DNA of 41,518 nucleotides from Spirochaetaceae bacterium (lineage in GTDB: Bacteria > Spirochaetota > Spirochaetia > DSM-2461): positions 1 through 41,518 of the forward strand of contig JARGFR010000008.1 in assembly GCA_029210985.1 (NCBI GenBank), read 5' to 3'. This document shows positions 9,785 through 18,177 of this stretch, in pieces. The translations under genes and the position numbers were made by a program. The stretch's first letter is position 1; each line of letters starts with the position of its first letter. Under the pieces are notes generated by a model, which saw nothing but the letters and a program-made list of their open reading frames with translations, was not told the origin of the DNA and did not search any database.

Positions 9785-10639
9785 ATGAAAAACGTTTTTA
9801 ACTCTTTCTGGCAGCAGCTTCCTTCCAGGATGGATCCGGTGATTTTCTCGCTCGGATCCTTCCAGGTTCAATGGTACGGCATGATGTATTTGGCGGCATT
9901 CGGCATCACCTATTATCTGGCCCGGTTTCGGATTCGGCGGGAAGGCGGTTTCGGCATAGATTCGGAAGCTCTCTCCGGTCTGATGACGGCGATGATACTC
10001 GGTGTCCTGATCGGCGGCCGCCTTGGCTATGTGCTGTTCTACAACCTTCCTTACTATCTCCGACATCCTCTGGAGATTGTCCTGCCCTTCGATATATCGG
10101 ACGGTTGGCGATTCACCGGCATTGCGGGAATGTCCTTCCACGGCGGATTGATCGGTGTCGTGGTCGCCGCCTTCGTCTTTTTACGCAAGCACCAGCTGAA
10201 TTTTCTTTCAGCGGCGGATCTCATCGTACCCTGCGCACCTTTGGGCTACACCTTCGGACGTCTGGGAAATTTCATCAACGGTGAACTTTACGGCCGCATC
10301 ACCGATGCCTCCATCGGCATGTCTTTCCCGTCCGCTCCGGGATCCGAACTGCGCCACCCCTCCCAGCTCTATGAGGCTTTTTTTGAAGGCATTGTTCTAT
10401 GGGTTATCTTGTGGCTCCTGAAGGGGCGGATCAAACTTCGCGGTTCCATGCTGGTTTTCTATCTTATGGGATACGGAGTTTTCAGGTTCTTCATCGAATA
10501 CACCCGCGAACCGGATGCTCAACTCGGATTTGTGCTCTTCCGTTTCTCCATGGGCCAGATTCTGTGTTTTTTTATGATATTGGCCGGAGGCATCCTGCTC
10601 TTCATCCTGCGAAGAATCAAAGCCCGGAAATCGGAATAA
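9785..10639 (+). CDS. lgt: Prolipoprotein diacylglyceryl transferase
   Basis: 'FQVQWYGMMYLAAFGITYYLARFR', 'GGRLGYVLFYNLPYYL', 'GMSFHGGLIGVV', 'GRLGNFINGELYGR', 'HPSQLYEAFFEG', 'GYGVFRFFIEYTREPD'. ATG at 9785 rather than track TTG at 9782. Confidence 0.97.
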   Translation: MKNVFNSFWQQLPSRMDPVIFSLGSFQVQWYGMMYLAAFGITYYLARFRIRREGGFGIDSEALSGLMTAMILGVLIGGRLGYVLFYNLPYYLRHPLEIVLPFDISDGWRFTGIAGMSFHGGLIGVVVAAFVFLRKHQLNFLSAADLIVPCAPLGYTFGRLGNFINGELYGRITDASIGMSFPSAPGSELRHPSQLYEAFFEGIVLWVILWLLKGRIKLRGSMLVFYLMGYGVFRFFIEYTREPDAQLGFVLFRFSMGQILCFFMILAGGILLFILRRIKARKSE

Positions 10640-10665
10640 ATCGGTCGTTTTCGGCGATGTTGAAG

Positions 10666-10698
10666 AAAAAAAAGCCGTCGCCCGTGTGAGGCGACGGC
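10666..10698 (-). terminator. Rho-independent terminator downstream of tkt
   Basis: On minus strand GCCGTCGC-loop-GCGACGGC followed by T8 (A8 at 10666-10673 on plus). Confidence 0.85.
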
Positions 10699-10767
10699 TA
10701 TCTGTTCCAGTTTTGGTGAATCGGCGACGATTAGCCGACAGCCGCCGATTCCGGATGGAAACCGGAC

Positions 10768-12801
10768 TTAGCCCTTCAGCAAGGCTTCGGCTTCGGCCAA
10801 CACATTTTCAGCGGTAAAGCCCAGCTTCACATCCAGTACCTTGGCCGGTGCCGAATGACCGAAATGGTCGAGACCGAAAACTCGGCCGCCTGCGCCGACC
10901 AGCCCTTCCAGGGTGACCGGCAGGCCTGCGGTAAAGCCCAGTTTAGGCAATCCGGCCGGAAGCACCGATTCCTGATAGGAGGCTTCCTGGATGCGGAACA
11001 GACCTTCCGAAGGGGCGGAGACCACACGAACTTTCTTGCCCTTCTCCCTCAGCAGCGCCGCTCCGGCCACCATCGTGGAGACTTCGGAGCCTGATGCGAC
11101 GAAGATGACATCCGGAAGGCCTTCGCAGTCCTCGACGATGTAGGCGCCCCGGGCCGCCTGGAGTGCTTCCTTATACCGATTTCCCGATGCGGCGGGCAGA
11201 TCGGCGATGTTCTGCCGACTTAATATCAGGGCCGTCGGGGTACTGCGGTTTTCCAGGGCCAGCTTCCAGGCCACGGTGGTTTCCGCGGCATCGGCCGGAC
11301 GAAGAGCCAGGAGGGAGGGTTTCCCGGAATGGTTCTTGAGTTTTTCCAGGAGTCTGATCTGTGCCTCCTGTTCGATGGGCTGGTGGGTGGGACCGTCTTC
11401 ACCGACTCGGAAGGCGTCATGTGTCCATATGTACACAACCGGGAGTTCCATCAAAGCGGCCAAACGGGCGGCGGGCTTCATATAGTCGGAAAAGACAAAG
11501 AAGGTGCCGCCGGCGGGAATGACGCCGCCGTGCAGCGCCAGGCCTGTGAGCAGCGCGCCCATGGTCAGCTCGGCAACGCCGGTCTGGAGGAAGGCGCCGG
11601 AAAAGTCCCCGGCACTGAAAGCTTTGGTGGCTTTCAGGAACCCGTCGGTTTTGTCGGAGTTGGACAAGTCCGCCGATGAGACGATCATATTGTCCAATTT
11701 GCCGGCCAGCCAGCCCAGGACTGCCGCGGAAGCCGCACGGGTTGCGACGCCGCTTTTCTGTTCAATTTCGGTAAAATCGAGTTCGGGCAGTTTGCCGGCC
11801 ACCCAATCCGCCAGCTTTGCGGCATCCCCGGCGTTGGCGGAGGCCCATTCGGACTTCTTGGATTTCTTGGCGGACGCGGCGGATTTCTTTACTTTGATGA
11901 TGTCGGCCATGGCCTCCGCAACGCCGGGAAGATCGGCGAACGGATCGTCGGGATTGCCGCCCAGATTGGCAATGGTTTTGGCAAAGTCCGCACCGGCGCC
12001 GGTGAGGGGCTGGCCGTGGGTGGAGATTTTTCGCTCGAAGGAATTTCCTTCGGCATCCACCGCACCCTGGCCCATTACGGTTTTTCCGATGATGAGTGTG
12101 GGTTTGGCTGTTTCGGCGATGGCGGCATCAAGGGCGCTTCGCATGGCCGCGATGTCGGTACCGTCGACTTCGATCACCTTCCAGCCCCAGGCGCGGTACT
12201 TGGCCGCCGTGTCTTCGGATGTGACTTCTTCGGTAACGGTGGAGAGCTGGATGTCGTTGGAATCGTAGAACATCACCAGATTGCCCAGTCCGAGCTTGCC
12301 GGCGATGCGTCCAGCCCCCTGGGAAATCTCTTCCTGTATGCCGCCGTCTGAGATGAAGGCGAAATGATTATGAGCCATCCAGTCGCCGAAGCGGGCTTGG
12401 AGGAATTTGTCGGCGATGGCCGACCCGACGGCGAAGGTATGTCCCTGCCCCAGGGGGCCTGAGGTGTTCTCGACACCCCGGGAGGGATTCACTTCAGGAT
12501 GTCCTGGTGTGGGGCTGCCCCACTGCCGGAAATTCTTCAATTCATCTTTTGAATAGAAGCCGTAGAGACTCAAAGTGGAATAGAGCATCGGCGACATATG
12601 ACCGGGATCGAGGAAGAAACGATCACGTTCGAACCAGGTGGGATCGGAGGGGTCGAAATTCAGATATTCGGCATAGAGCAGATTGATAAACTCGGCGCCG
12701 CCCATGGCGCCTCCCGGGTGACCGGAGTTGGCCTGTTCCACCATAGCGGCGGAGAGGATTCGAATTTGATTGGCGGCCGTTTTGAGAGTTTGGTCGTTCA
12801 T
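10768..12801 (-). CDS. tkt: Transketolase
   Basis: 677 aa; 'AMVEQANSGHPGGAMGGAEF', 'GPLGQGHTFAVGSAIADKFL', 'FISDGGIQEEISQGAGRIAGKLGLGNLVMFYDSNDIQLS', 'THDAFRVGEDGPTHQPIEQ'. Confidence 0.97.
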   Translation of the reverse strand: MNDQTLKTAANQIRILSAAMVEQANSGHPGGAMGGAEFINLLYAEYLNFDPSDPTWFERDRFFLDPGHMSPMLYSTLSLYGFYSKDELKNFRQWGSPTPGHPEVNPSRGVENTSGPLGQGHTFAVGSAIADKFLQARFGDWMAHNHFAFISDGGIQEEISQGAGRIAGKLGLGNLVMFYDSNDIQLSTVTEEVTSEDTAAKYRAWGWKVIEVDGTDIAAMRSALDAAIAETAKPTLIIGKTVMGQGAVDAEGNSFERKISTHGQPLTGAGADFAKTIANLGGNPDDPFADLPGVAEAMADIIKVKKSAASAKKSKKSEWASANAGDAAKLADWVAGKLPELDFTEIEQKSGVATRAASAAVLGWLAGKLDNMIVSSADLSNSDKTDGFLKATKAFSAGDFSGAFLQTGVAELTMGALLTGLALHGGVIPAGGTFFVFSDYMKPAARLAALMELPVVYIWTHDAFRVGEDGPTHQPIEQEAQIRLLEKLKNHSGKPSLLALRPADAAETTVAWKLALENRSTPTALILSRQNIADLPAASGNRYKEALQAARGAYIVEDCEGLPDVIFVASGSEVSTMVAGAALLREKGKKVRVVSAPSEGLFRIQEASYQESVLPAGLPKLGFTAGLPVTLEGLVGAGGRVFGLDHFGHSAPAKVLDVKLGFTAENVLAEAEALLKG

Positions 12802-12892
12802 GACAGATTCCTTTTGTAGGTTTTTCCTTGGATTATGTGCATTTTATCCAGTCGGCAGGGAGGTGGGAAGACGTCTCCGGGTCTAATCGCCT

Positions 12893-13477
12893 TCAATCCT
12901 CTCCAAACACCTCGGCGGTGAAGGCTTCCAGTTGGGCATCGGGATTGGTCCATGCACCGTCGGGGAGGGAGGATTTCCGGCACAATCCCGAAAGAAATGC
13001 GGATCGATCCCATCCTTGTTCGCCTGGAACCTGAGGAAGAAGAAGTCCGGAGCGATAGCCCAGGCGCAGCATCAAGCCGTGAACACCCACCTCGACATCT
13101 TCCGCAGCGATGGGAAAGAAAGCCGACAGCCGGGATATCTCGATGGAGAGCTCGGGGAATTCCTCTGAGGAGAGAGGCGGGAATCGCGGATCTTCGAAGG
13201 CGGCGGCCCTGGCCATCTCGGAGACGGTTTCCACTATGGGATCCTCGGAACGGATCCGCCCGATGCAGCCCCGGAGCTTCCCGCGAATCTTAAGTGTGAC
13301 GAAGACGCCTCCACTCCCCTTCGGCCTTTCGGCACCGGGAGGCAGGTATCCGTCCGGGCTCGGTCGTCTGCCTTCGAGCTTCGCGGAGATGGCGTTCCGG
13401 GCGACTGAGAGAAGAACGGCACGATCGGCTTCGGAGGTCATACCATGATTATCGCGTCGAGGGAGTCGGACGTCCAT
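12893..13477 (-). CDS. AMMECR1-domain protein (AmmeMemoRadiSam system protein A-like)
   Basis: 'GGVFVTLKIRGKLRGCIGRI', 'AAAFEDPRFPPLSSEEFPELSIEISRLS', 'GLMLRLGYRSGLLLPQV'. A start at the internal Met (MTSEADRAV) is also possible. Confidence 0.88.
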   Translation of the reverse strand: MDVRLPRRDNHGMTSEADRAVLLSVARNAISAKLEGRRPSPDGYLPPGAERPKGSGGVFVTLKIRGKLRGCIGRIRSEDPIVETVSEMARAAAFEDPRFPPLSSEEFPELSIEISRLSAFFPIAAEDVEVGVHGLMLRLGYRSGLLLPQVPGEQGWDRSAFLSGLCRKSSLPDGAWTNPDAQLEAFTAEVFGED

Positions 13478-13493
13478 GGCGAAATTTCATGAT

Positions 13494-14948
13494 TCAGGCC
13501 GGTTCCGCCGCGGCTTTCAAGGCCTCAAGGCGGGACGGTTCCAGCGTGATTCGAAGGTTTTTTTCCTGTGTGGGCAGAACGGTTCCGACGGCACCGTCTT
13601 TCGGCCTTCTCAGGTGTTTCACCTGGGTATAGTAGAGATCGGCTTCCCGGGCGGATTTACCCTTGCTGTAGGAGAGGGCCAGATTTCCGGCGTCCAGCAG
13701 CAGATCCAGCGGGACACTCTTGCCCCTGGGAGTTCGGATGAAAACGTGCCCCCCCCGCCAATCCCGAACATGGAGCCAGAGGTCATTTCCTTTTGCCCAG
13801 CGCCGAAGAAGAACATCGCTTTCCCGGGCATTACGGCCGACGACGATGAGGAACGGCGGCTTGGGTATCCACAGACCCGGCAGGGACGATTGATGGCCCG
13901 GGCCGGCACTCTTGGCTTCGGGCCGTCGGACCGGCGGCGCTCCATTCAGAGGCGGGGAGTTCATATCACCATGGCGGACCCGTTCACGGAGTTCTTTGAG
14001 GGATTTCTCCGTATTTTCCAGAGCGGTCCTGTCCTCAGCACATCTCTCGAGTCCCCGAACCGCCCGTTTTCGCAGTCGATAGTATTTCTCTGCGTTGTCT
14101 TTTGGAGAGAGTTTCGGGTTCAGTGCGATACGGACTGTGGAATCCGGATTTTCCCAATCCTGAGCCTCCAGAATCCGATCTCCCTGCTTCAGTTCATGGA
14201 GATGGGCCATAATCAGATCGCCCCAATGACCGTCTTGGCGCTGCTGCTCGAAGCGTTTCTCTCTGCCGGTGATTCTTTCTTCCCGAAGGACCAGGGCGGA
14301 CTCACGTCTGTCCAGATAGGCCAGCCAGAGATTCCGACGCTCCAGGAGATGCAATTCGGATTCCAGGGAACGGAAATATCGTTCAACACGGCTGTTCCAA
14401 TCACCGTATCCGGGCAGGTCTCTTATAGAGTATTTGTCGGTATCAGAATTTATGGGATCCGACGAACCGATGCCGACAGGCGGCCAACTCGCTCCCGGCG
14501 CCTCACCGCGCTTTGGGCGGCGGGTGAACGCGTCGATGATGATGCCCTCTTCATTGGTCAAGATCAGATTGGATCCGTTTCCCCAGAGCTTCGCGTCCAG
14601 ATGAAGTATCTCATTCCCTGCCGTGAAGTCGAAGCGCACGATGCGGTCCCGGCCAAGCTGCCCGAAGCTTCTCAGCCTGGCTCCCGAGAGTCTGGATTTG
14701 AGTACCGCGGCGAATCGGGGCGGCTTGGGAAGGGCGCGGGGAAGAGGTGATTCTCCGCCGATTCTGTGGACGCGGACAAAAGGCGGGCTCAAGACGATTG
14801 AAATCGCCGTCGGACCCCCCTCTCCGGCGAATTCCAGGATGATTCTGTGATAGTCGGGCTGGCGTATCCGTCGGAGCCAATGACCATCCAGTTTGAGTTC
14901 GGCGAGTATGGCGTCTATCTCGCGCCAATTGAGAGACGGCACTCCCAT
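13494..14948 (-). CDS. NFACT family protein (RqcH/fibronectin-binding-like)
   Basis: NFACT-N like 'MGVPSLNWREIDAILAELKLDG...', 'QLGRDRIVRFDFTAGNEILHLDAKLWGNGSNLILTNEEGIIIDAF'; NFACT-R like 'PFLIVVGRNARESDVLLRRWAKGNDLWLHVRDWRGGHVFIRTP...LLDAGNLALSYSKGKSAREADLYYTQVKHLRRPKDGAVGTVL'. Start moved to ATG at 14948; the track extension to 15452 overlaps the macro-domain gene. Confidence 0.92.
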   Translation of the reverse strand: MGVPSLNWREIDAILAELKLDGHWLRRIRQPDYHRIILEFAGEGGPTAISIVLSPPFVRVHRIGGESPLPRALPKPPRFAAVLKSRLSGARLRSFGQLGRDRIVRFDFTAGNEILHLDAKLWGNGSNLILTNEEGIIIDAFTRRPKRGEAPGASWPPVGIGSSDPINSDTDKYSIRDLPGYGDWNSRVERYFRSLESELHLLERRNLWLAYLDRRESALVLREERITGREKRFEQQRQDGHWGDLIMAHLHELKQGDRILEAQDWENPDSTVRIALNPKLSPKDNAEKYYRLRKRAVRGLERCAEDRTALENTEKSLKELRERVRHGDMNSPPLNGAPPVRRPEAKSAGPGHQSSLPGLWIPKPPFLIVVGRNARESDVLLRRWAKGNDLWLHVRDWRGGHVFIRTPRGKSVPLDLLLDAGNLALSYSKGKSAREADLYYTQVKHLRRPKDGAVGTVLPTQEKNLRITLEPSRLEALKAAAEPA

Positions 14949-14955
14949 GGCGAAC

Positions 14956-15504
14956 CTAGGGTTCTTCCGGTTCGGGTACGGCGTCCAGGAAAGCCATGAG
15001 ATCCGTGACGGTATAGAACACCAGAAAAATCTTCTCCGGGAGACGGTTGTGGGGCAGTCGGGCCGAGATGACTTTCCAGGCAACCTTGGCGGCCTGATCC
15101 TTGGGGTATCCGTACACTCCGGTGGATATGGCCGGATATGCCAGGGTATGGGCACCGATTTCAGCCGCCAGGTCCAGGGAATTGCGGTATGCGGCGGCCA
15201 GAATCTGATCCTCACCGCTGCCGCCTCCGGACCAGACGGGCCCAACTGTGTGAATGACGTATTTGCACGGCAGCCTGCCGGCGCCGGTAACCACGGCTTC
15301 TCCCGCCGGCATTCCCCGGGGGTAGCGATCCTTTCGGATTCGACGGCAGTCCTCCATGATTTCCGGTCCCCCGGCGGCATGGATGGCGCCGTCGACACCT
15401 CCGCCGCCCAGAAGTGTGGAATTGGCGGCATTGACGATGGCGTCCACATCAAATGTGGTGATGTCTCCGGAAAGTGCTTCCAGGCGGCCGTTATGCCAGG
15501 TCAT
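14956..15504 (-). CDS. Macro-domain protein (O-acetyl-ADP-ribose deacetylase type)
   Basis: 'LSGDITTFDVDAIVNAANSTLLGGGGVDGAIHAAGGPEIMEDC', 'GEAVVTGAGRLPCKYVIHTVGPVW', 'AYPAISTGVYGYPKDQAAKVA'. Start taken at MTWHNGRLEALSGDIT. Confidence 0.95.
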   Translation of the reverse strand: MTWHNGRLEALSGDITTFDVDAIVNAANSTLLGGGGVDGAIHAAGGPEIMEDCRRIRKDRYPRGMPAGEAVVTGAGRLPCKYVIHTVGPVWSGGGSGEDQILAAAYRNSLDLAAEIGAHTLAYPAISTGVYGYPKDQAAKVAWKVISARLPHNRLPEKIFLVFYTVTDLMAFLDAVPEPEEP

Positions 15505-15523
15505 TTTCCAACTCCTTGCTACA

Positions 15524-15904
15524 CTATTGTAATACGAATCGCATGATGATTCCGGTGAACACCGCCAGTGCAAACAAGATGAGATTTGCACCGGGGAGCA
15601 GCCATGGAATCCGGCGCTTCAGCGACAGCAGCGGTGTGAACGCGATGATGAGGATAACCGGAAGAAGACCGAAGGCAATGTGGATTCCGTACAGCCATTG
15701 ATACCCGTCGAGATTCAGTCGCCTTCCCATGGTGAGTCCGATAACGATCACCGCCGGCAATCCGAAATGGCTGATGGTTCGACAGATATAGTCCCAGGTT
15801 CCCGGTTTCCCGCCTCTGCGTCTCATGGCGAGTCCTCGAAAGAGATAAAATCCATGAGCGAAAAGGAGGAGGATTCCCAGAACGGCGTGGAGGAGGCTCA
15901 TCAT
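15524..15904 (-). CDS. Small four-TM membrane protein, unknown function
   Basis: 126 aa with four hydrophobic stretches: LLHAVLGILLLFAHGFYLF, GLPAVIVIGLTMG, LYGIHIAFGLLPVILIIAF, LLPGANLILFALAVFTGIIMRF. Confidence 0.65.
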   Translation of the reverse strand: MMSLLHAVLGILLLFAHGFYLFRGLAMRRRGGKPGTWDYICRTISHFGLPAVIVIGLTMGRRLNLDGYQWLYGIHIAFGLLPVILIIAFTPLLSLKRRIPWLLPGANLILFALAVFTGIIMRFVLQ

Positions 15905-16012
15905 AATTCTTCCTACACCGCCTGAAGGTGGAGGTCAAGGATGTTGGTTATCCGGGCGGCGGCCCGGCCCTGCCGCTTGCTCTGGAAAGTTCTGGGGCCT
16001 ATTCTGTAAACG

Positions 16013-17038
16013 ATGACCAAGGGACGTAAATCAGCGATCATTCTGCTGCTTCTGGCGTTGGGCTGCACAGCCGCCTGGGCGGAGGCGCCTCAAGAGGCCC
16101 GGGGTTTTGCCGGTGACGGTCTCCATCTCTACCCTTTGGGGTGGTCTTCCGAGGGACGATGGGGTGCTCTGGTGGGCAGGGACGATTCGGGAACCGGTCC
16201 GAACATCCGGATTCTCGTCATGGATGCGGTCACCGACGAAATTCTTCTCCTCTCCGATCCTCTTCCGTGGTCGGGAGAGGGATCTTTTGGTGTGTTCTGG
16301 GACCTCTTCGCACCTCGGGTGGAAGAAATTGTCTCATCTTATAATCTGGAAACCACCCGGCGGCCTGATGTCAGGGATCCTGTGTTCACCACCGGCGGAG
16401 TGAGCTATGAGTTTGTGATGAATCCGCCCTCTCCGGCGGACGGCCGATACACACTCCGGATCACCTCCTCCCGGGGTGACTCCAAGGAGGTGTACTCCGG
16501 CCCAGCTGCCGATCCTCCCGACAGATCCTATCTCCTGGGGGCACTGGTCAGTCCCTTCGAAGAGAGAGCTTTGGCGGTAATCCGAGAGCTGCCGACTTTC
16601 AAAACCGGATCCGCATCCTATCGATTCAGCGGTGCCCATCTGACTTTGGGATTCACTTCCTCGGCCCAGAGTCGTGTTTTCTCAGGGAACGGAGGTGTTT
16701 TAACCGCGGTATTCAACGGCCAGGAGTCTCTCGTCCGTTCCCGACTGGCATCCGGGGCCGACGCTGAGGAAACCGACACGCGGGGATATCCGGCTCTCCT
16801 GGTTGCCGCCCGTCTCGATCATTGGGATATTGTCGGTCTTTTACTGGATGCCGGGGTATCGCCGAATCCTGTCGACTCCGACGGCCGGAGCGCACTGCAT
16901 CTCGCGGCTTTTGTCGGGGAGGAAGAGGCCGTTCGTCGACTACTGGCGGCCGGAGCGGACAAAAACCGTGTGGATCTTGCGGGTTTGAAGCCGGCGGATC
17001 TTGCGGCCGACCCGGCGGTGCGCGGCCTGTTGCGATAG
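16013..17038 (+). CDS. Exported protein with C-terminal ankyrin repeats; N-terminal part possibly DUF2259-like
   Basis: Signal 'MTKGRKSAIILLLLALGCTAAWA' (possible lipobox LALGC); ankyrin 'TRGYPALLVAARLDHWDIVGLLLDAGVSPNPVDSDGRSALHLAAFVGEEEAVRRLLAAGADKNRVD'. Confidence 0.85.
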   Translation: MTKGRKSAIILLLLALGCTAAWAEAPQEARGFAGDGLHLYPLGWSSEGRWGALVGRDDSGTGPNIRILVMDAVTDEILLLSDPLPWSGEGSFGVFWDLFAPRVEEIVSSYNLETTRRPDVRDPVFTTGGVSYEFVMNPPSPADGRYTLRITSSRGDSKEVYSGPAADPPDRSYLLGALVSPFEERALAVIRELPTFKTGSASYRFSGAHLTLGFTSSAQSRVFSGNGGVLTAVFNGQESLVRSRLASGADAEETDTRGYPALLVAARLDHWDIVGLLLDAGVSPNPVDSDGRSALHLAAFVGEEEAVRRLLAAGADKNRVDLAGLKPADLAADPAVRGLLR

Positions 17039-17065
17039 TGGAGCGAATACCGGAGAATTGGCGTC

Positions 17066-17605
17066 ATGATTTATGAATTTGAGGGACATTTCCCGGATAT
17101 TCTTGGAGAGAGAGTTTTTATCGCCCCCGGAGCCGATGTCATCGGCAAGGTCACCCTCCATGAGGATGTCGGTATCTGGTTTAATACGACCGTACGCGGC
17201 GATCTGGAAATCATCGTCATCGGGCGGGGCACCAACGTTCAGGACGGATGCTCGGTCCACACGGACAGGGGCTTCCCGACGACGATAGGGGAGAATGTCA
17301 CCATCGGTCACAACTGTGTTATTCATGGCTGCACCATCGGCGACGGCACTCTGGTGGGTATGGGTTCCGTCGTGCTCAGCGGAGCGAAGATCGGAAGAAA
17401 CTGCCTCATCGGCGGCGGTTCCTTGGTGACCGGATCCATGGAAGTTCCCGACGGCATGCTTGTCCTCGGCAGCCCCGCCAGGGTGGTCAAACCTATTCAC
17501 GAGGGCGTGCGAGCCAAGGGTTTGGATAATGCGGCCAATTATGTGATTCAGAAGGACAAATACCTGAGTATGGGCATCGGGGCGGTAGAAAAAGATCGCT
17601 CCTGA
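17066..17605 (+). CDS. Gamma-carbonic anhydrase family protein (left-handed beta-helix)
   Basis: 'FIAPGADVIGKVTLHEDVGIWFNTTVRGDLEIIVIGRGTNVQDGCSVHTDRGFPTTIGENVTIGHNCVIHGCTIGDGTLVGMGSVVLSGAKIG'. Confidence 0.95.
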   Translation: MIYEFEGHFPDILGERVFIAPGADVIGKVTLHEDVGIWFNTTVRGDLEIIVIGRGTNVQDGCSVHTDRGFPTTIGENVTIGHNCVIHGCTIGDGTLVGMGSVVLSGAKIGRNCLIGGGSLVTGSMEVPDGMLVLGSPARVVKPIHEGVRAKGLDNAANYVIQKDKYLSMGIGAVEKDRS

Positions 17606-17646
17606 GGACTCCGGGAGTCTCATATCCCGCAGCTCCAAGTGCTTTT

Positions 17647-18126
17647 CTATTTGTGGTAAGGTTCCTTGGCGATGATTTTTCGCGCCCTGTAGATCTGTTC
17701 CAGAAGCATCACCCGGAAGAGCTGATGGGGAAAGACATGAGGCCCGAAAGAGATTTTTTCCCGGCATAAATTCACCACCTCCGGCGAAATTCCATTCGAC
17801 CCTCCGATGACGAAAACCAGGTGTGATGTTCCGTTCACCGCCCAACGATCCATGAGTTTCGCCAGTCCTTCGGATCCGACGGATCGGCCTCCGGGATCCA
17901 TGGCAATACCCAGGGCGTCCGAAGGCCAGCGATCCAGCATCTTCCGTCCTTCCCTCTCCACGGCTTGGGATATTTGCTTCTCGGAATACGATTCGGGTAC
18001 TTTCTCGTCGGTGATTTCGATGATGGACAGGTTTACAAATCGTCGGAGACGCTTTGTAAATTCGGCAATTCCCTCGGAAATCCAGCTCTCTTTGATTTTC
18101 CCGGCGGCCATTACGGTGACTTTCAT
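17647..18126 (-). CDS. rlmH: 23S rRNA (pseudouridine1915-N3)-methyltransferase
   Basis: 159 aa; 'ALGIAMDPGGRSVGSEGLAKLMDRW', 'LVFVIGGSNGISPEV', 'FPHQLFRVMLLEQIYRARKIIAKEPYHK'. Confidence 0.97.
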   Translation of the reverse strand: MKVTVMAAGKIKESWISEGIAEFTKRLRRFVNLSIIEITDEKVPESYSEKQISQAVEREGRKMLDRWPSDALGIAMDPGGRSVGSEGLAKLMDRWAVNGTSHLVFVIGGSNGISPEVVNLCREKISFGPHVFPHQLFRVMLLEQIYRARKIIAKEPYHK

Positions 18127-18177
18127 GCCGGCATTCTAACAGTTATACTGACGACACTTCAGGTGGAGGGTATTTGA

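Noticed and set aside
11504-12268. 254-aa plus-strand ORF
   Set aside because: Antisense to tkt; low-complexity Ala/Ser-rich shadow translation.
13476-14750. 424-aa plus-strand ORF
   Set aside because: Antisense to the well-supported NFACT gene; no recognisable motifs.
14949-15452. N-terminal extension of the NFACT ORF
   Set aside because: Overlaps the macro-domain gene in another frame; the NFACT domain begins at MGVPSLNWREID (14948).
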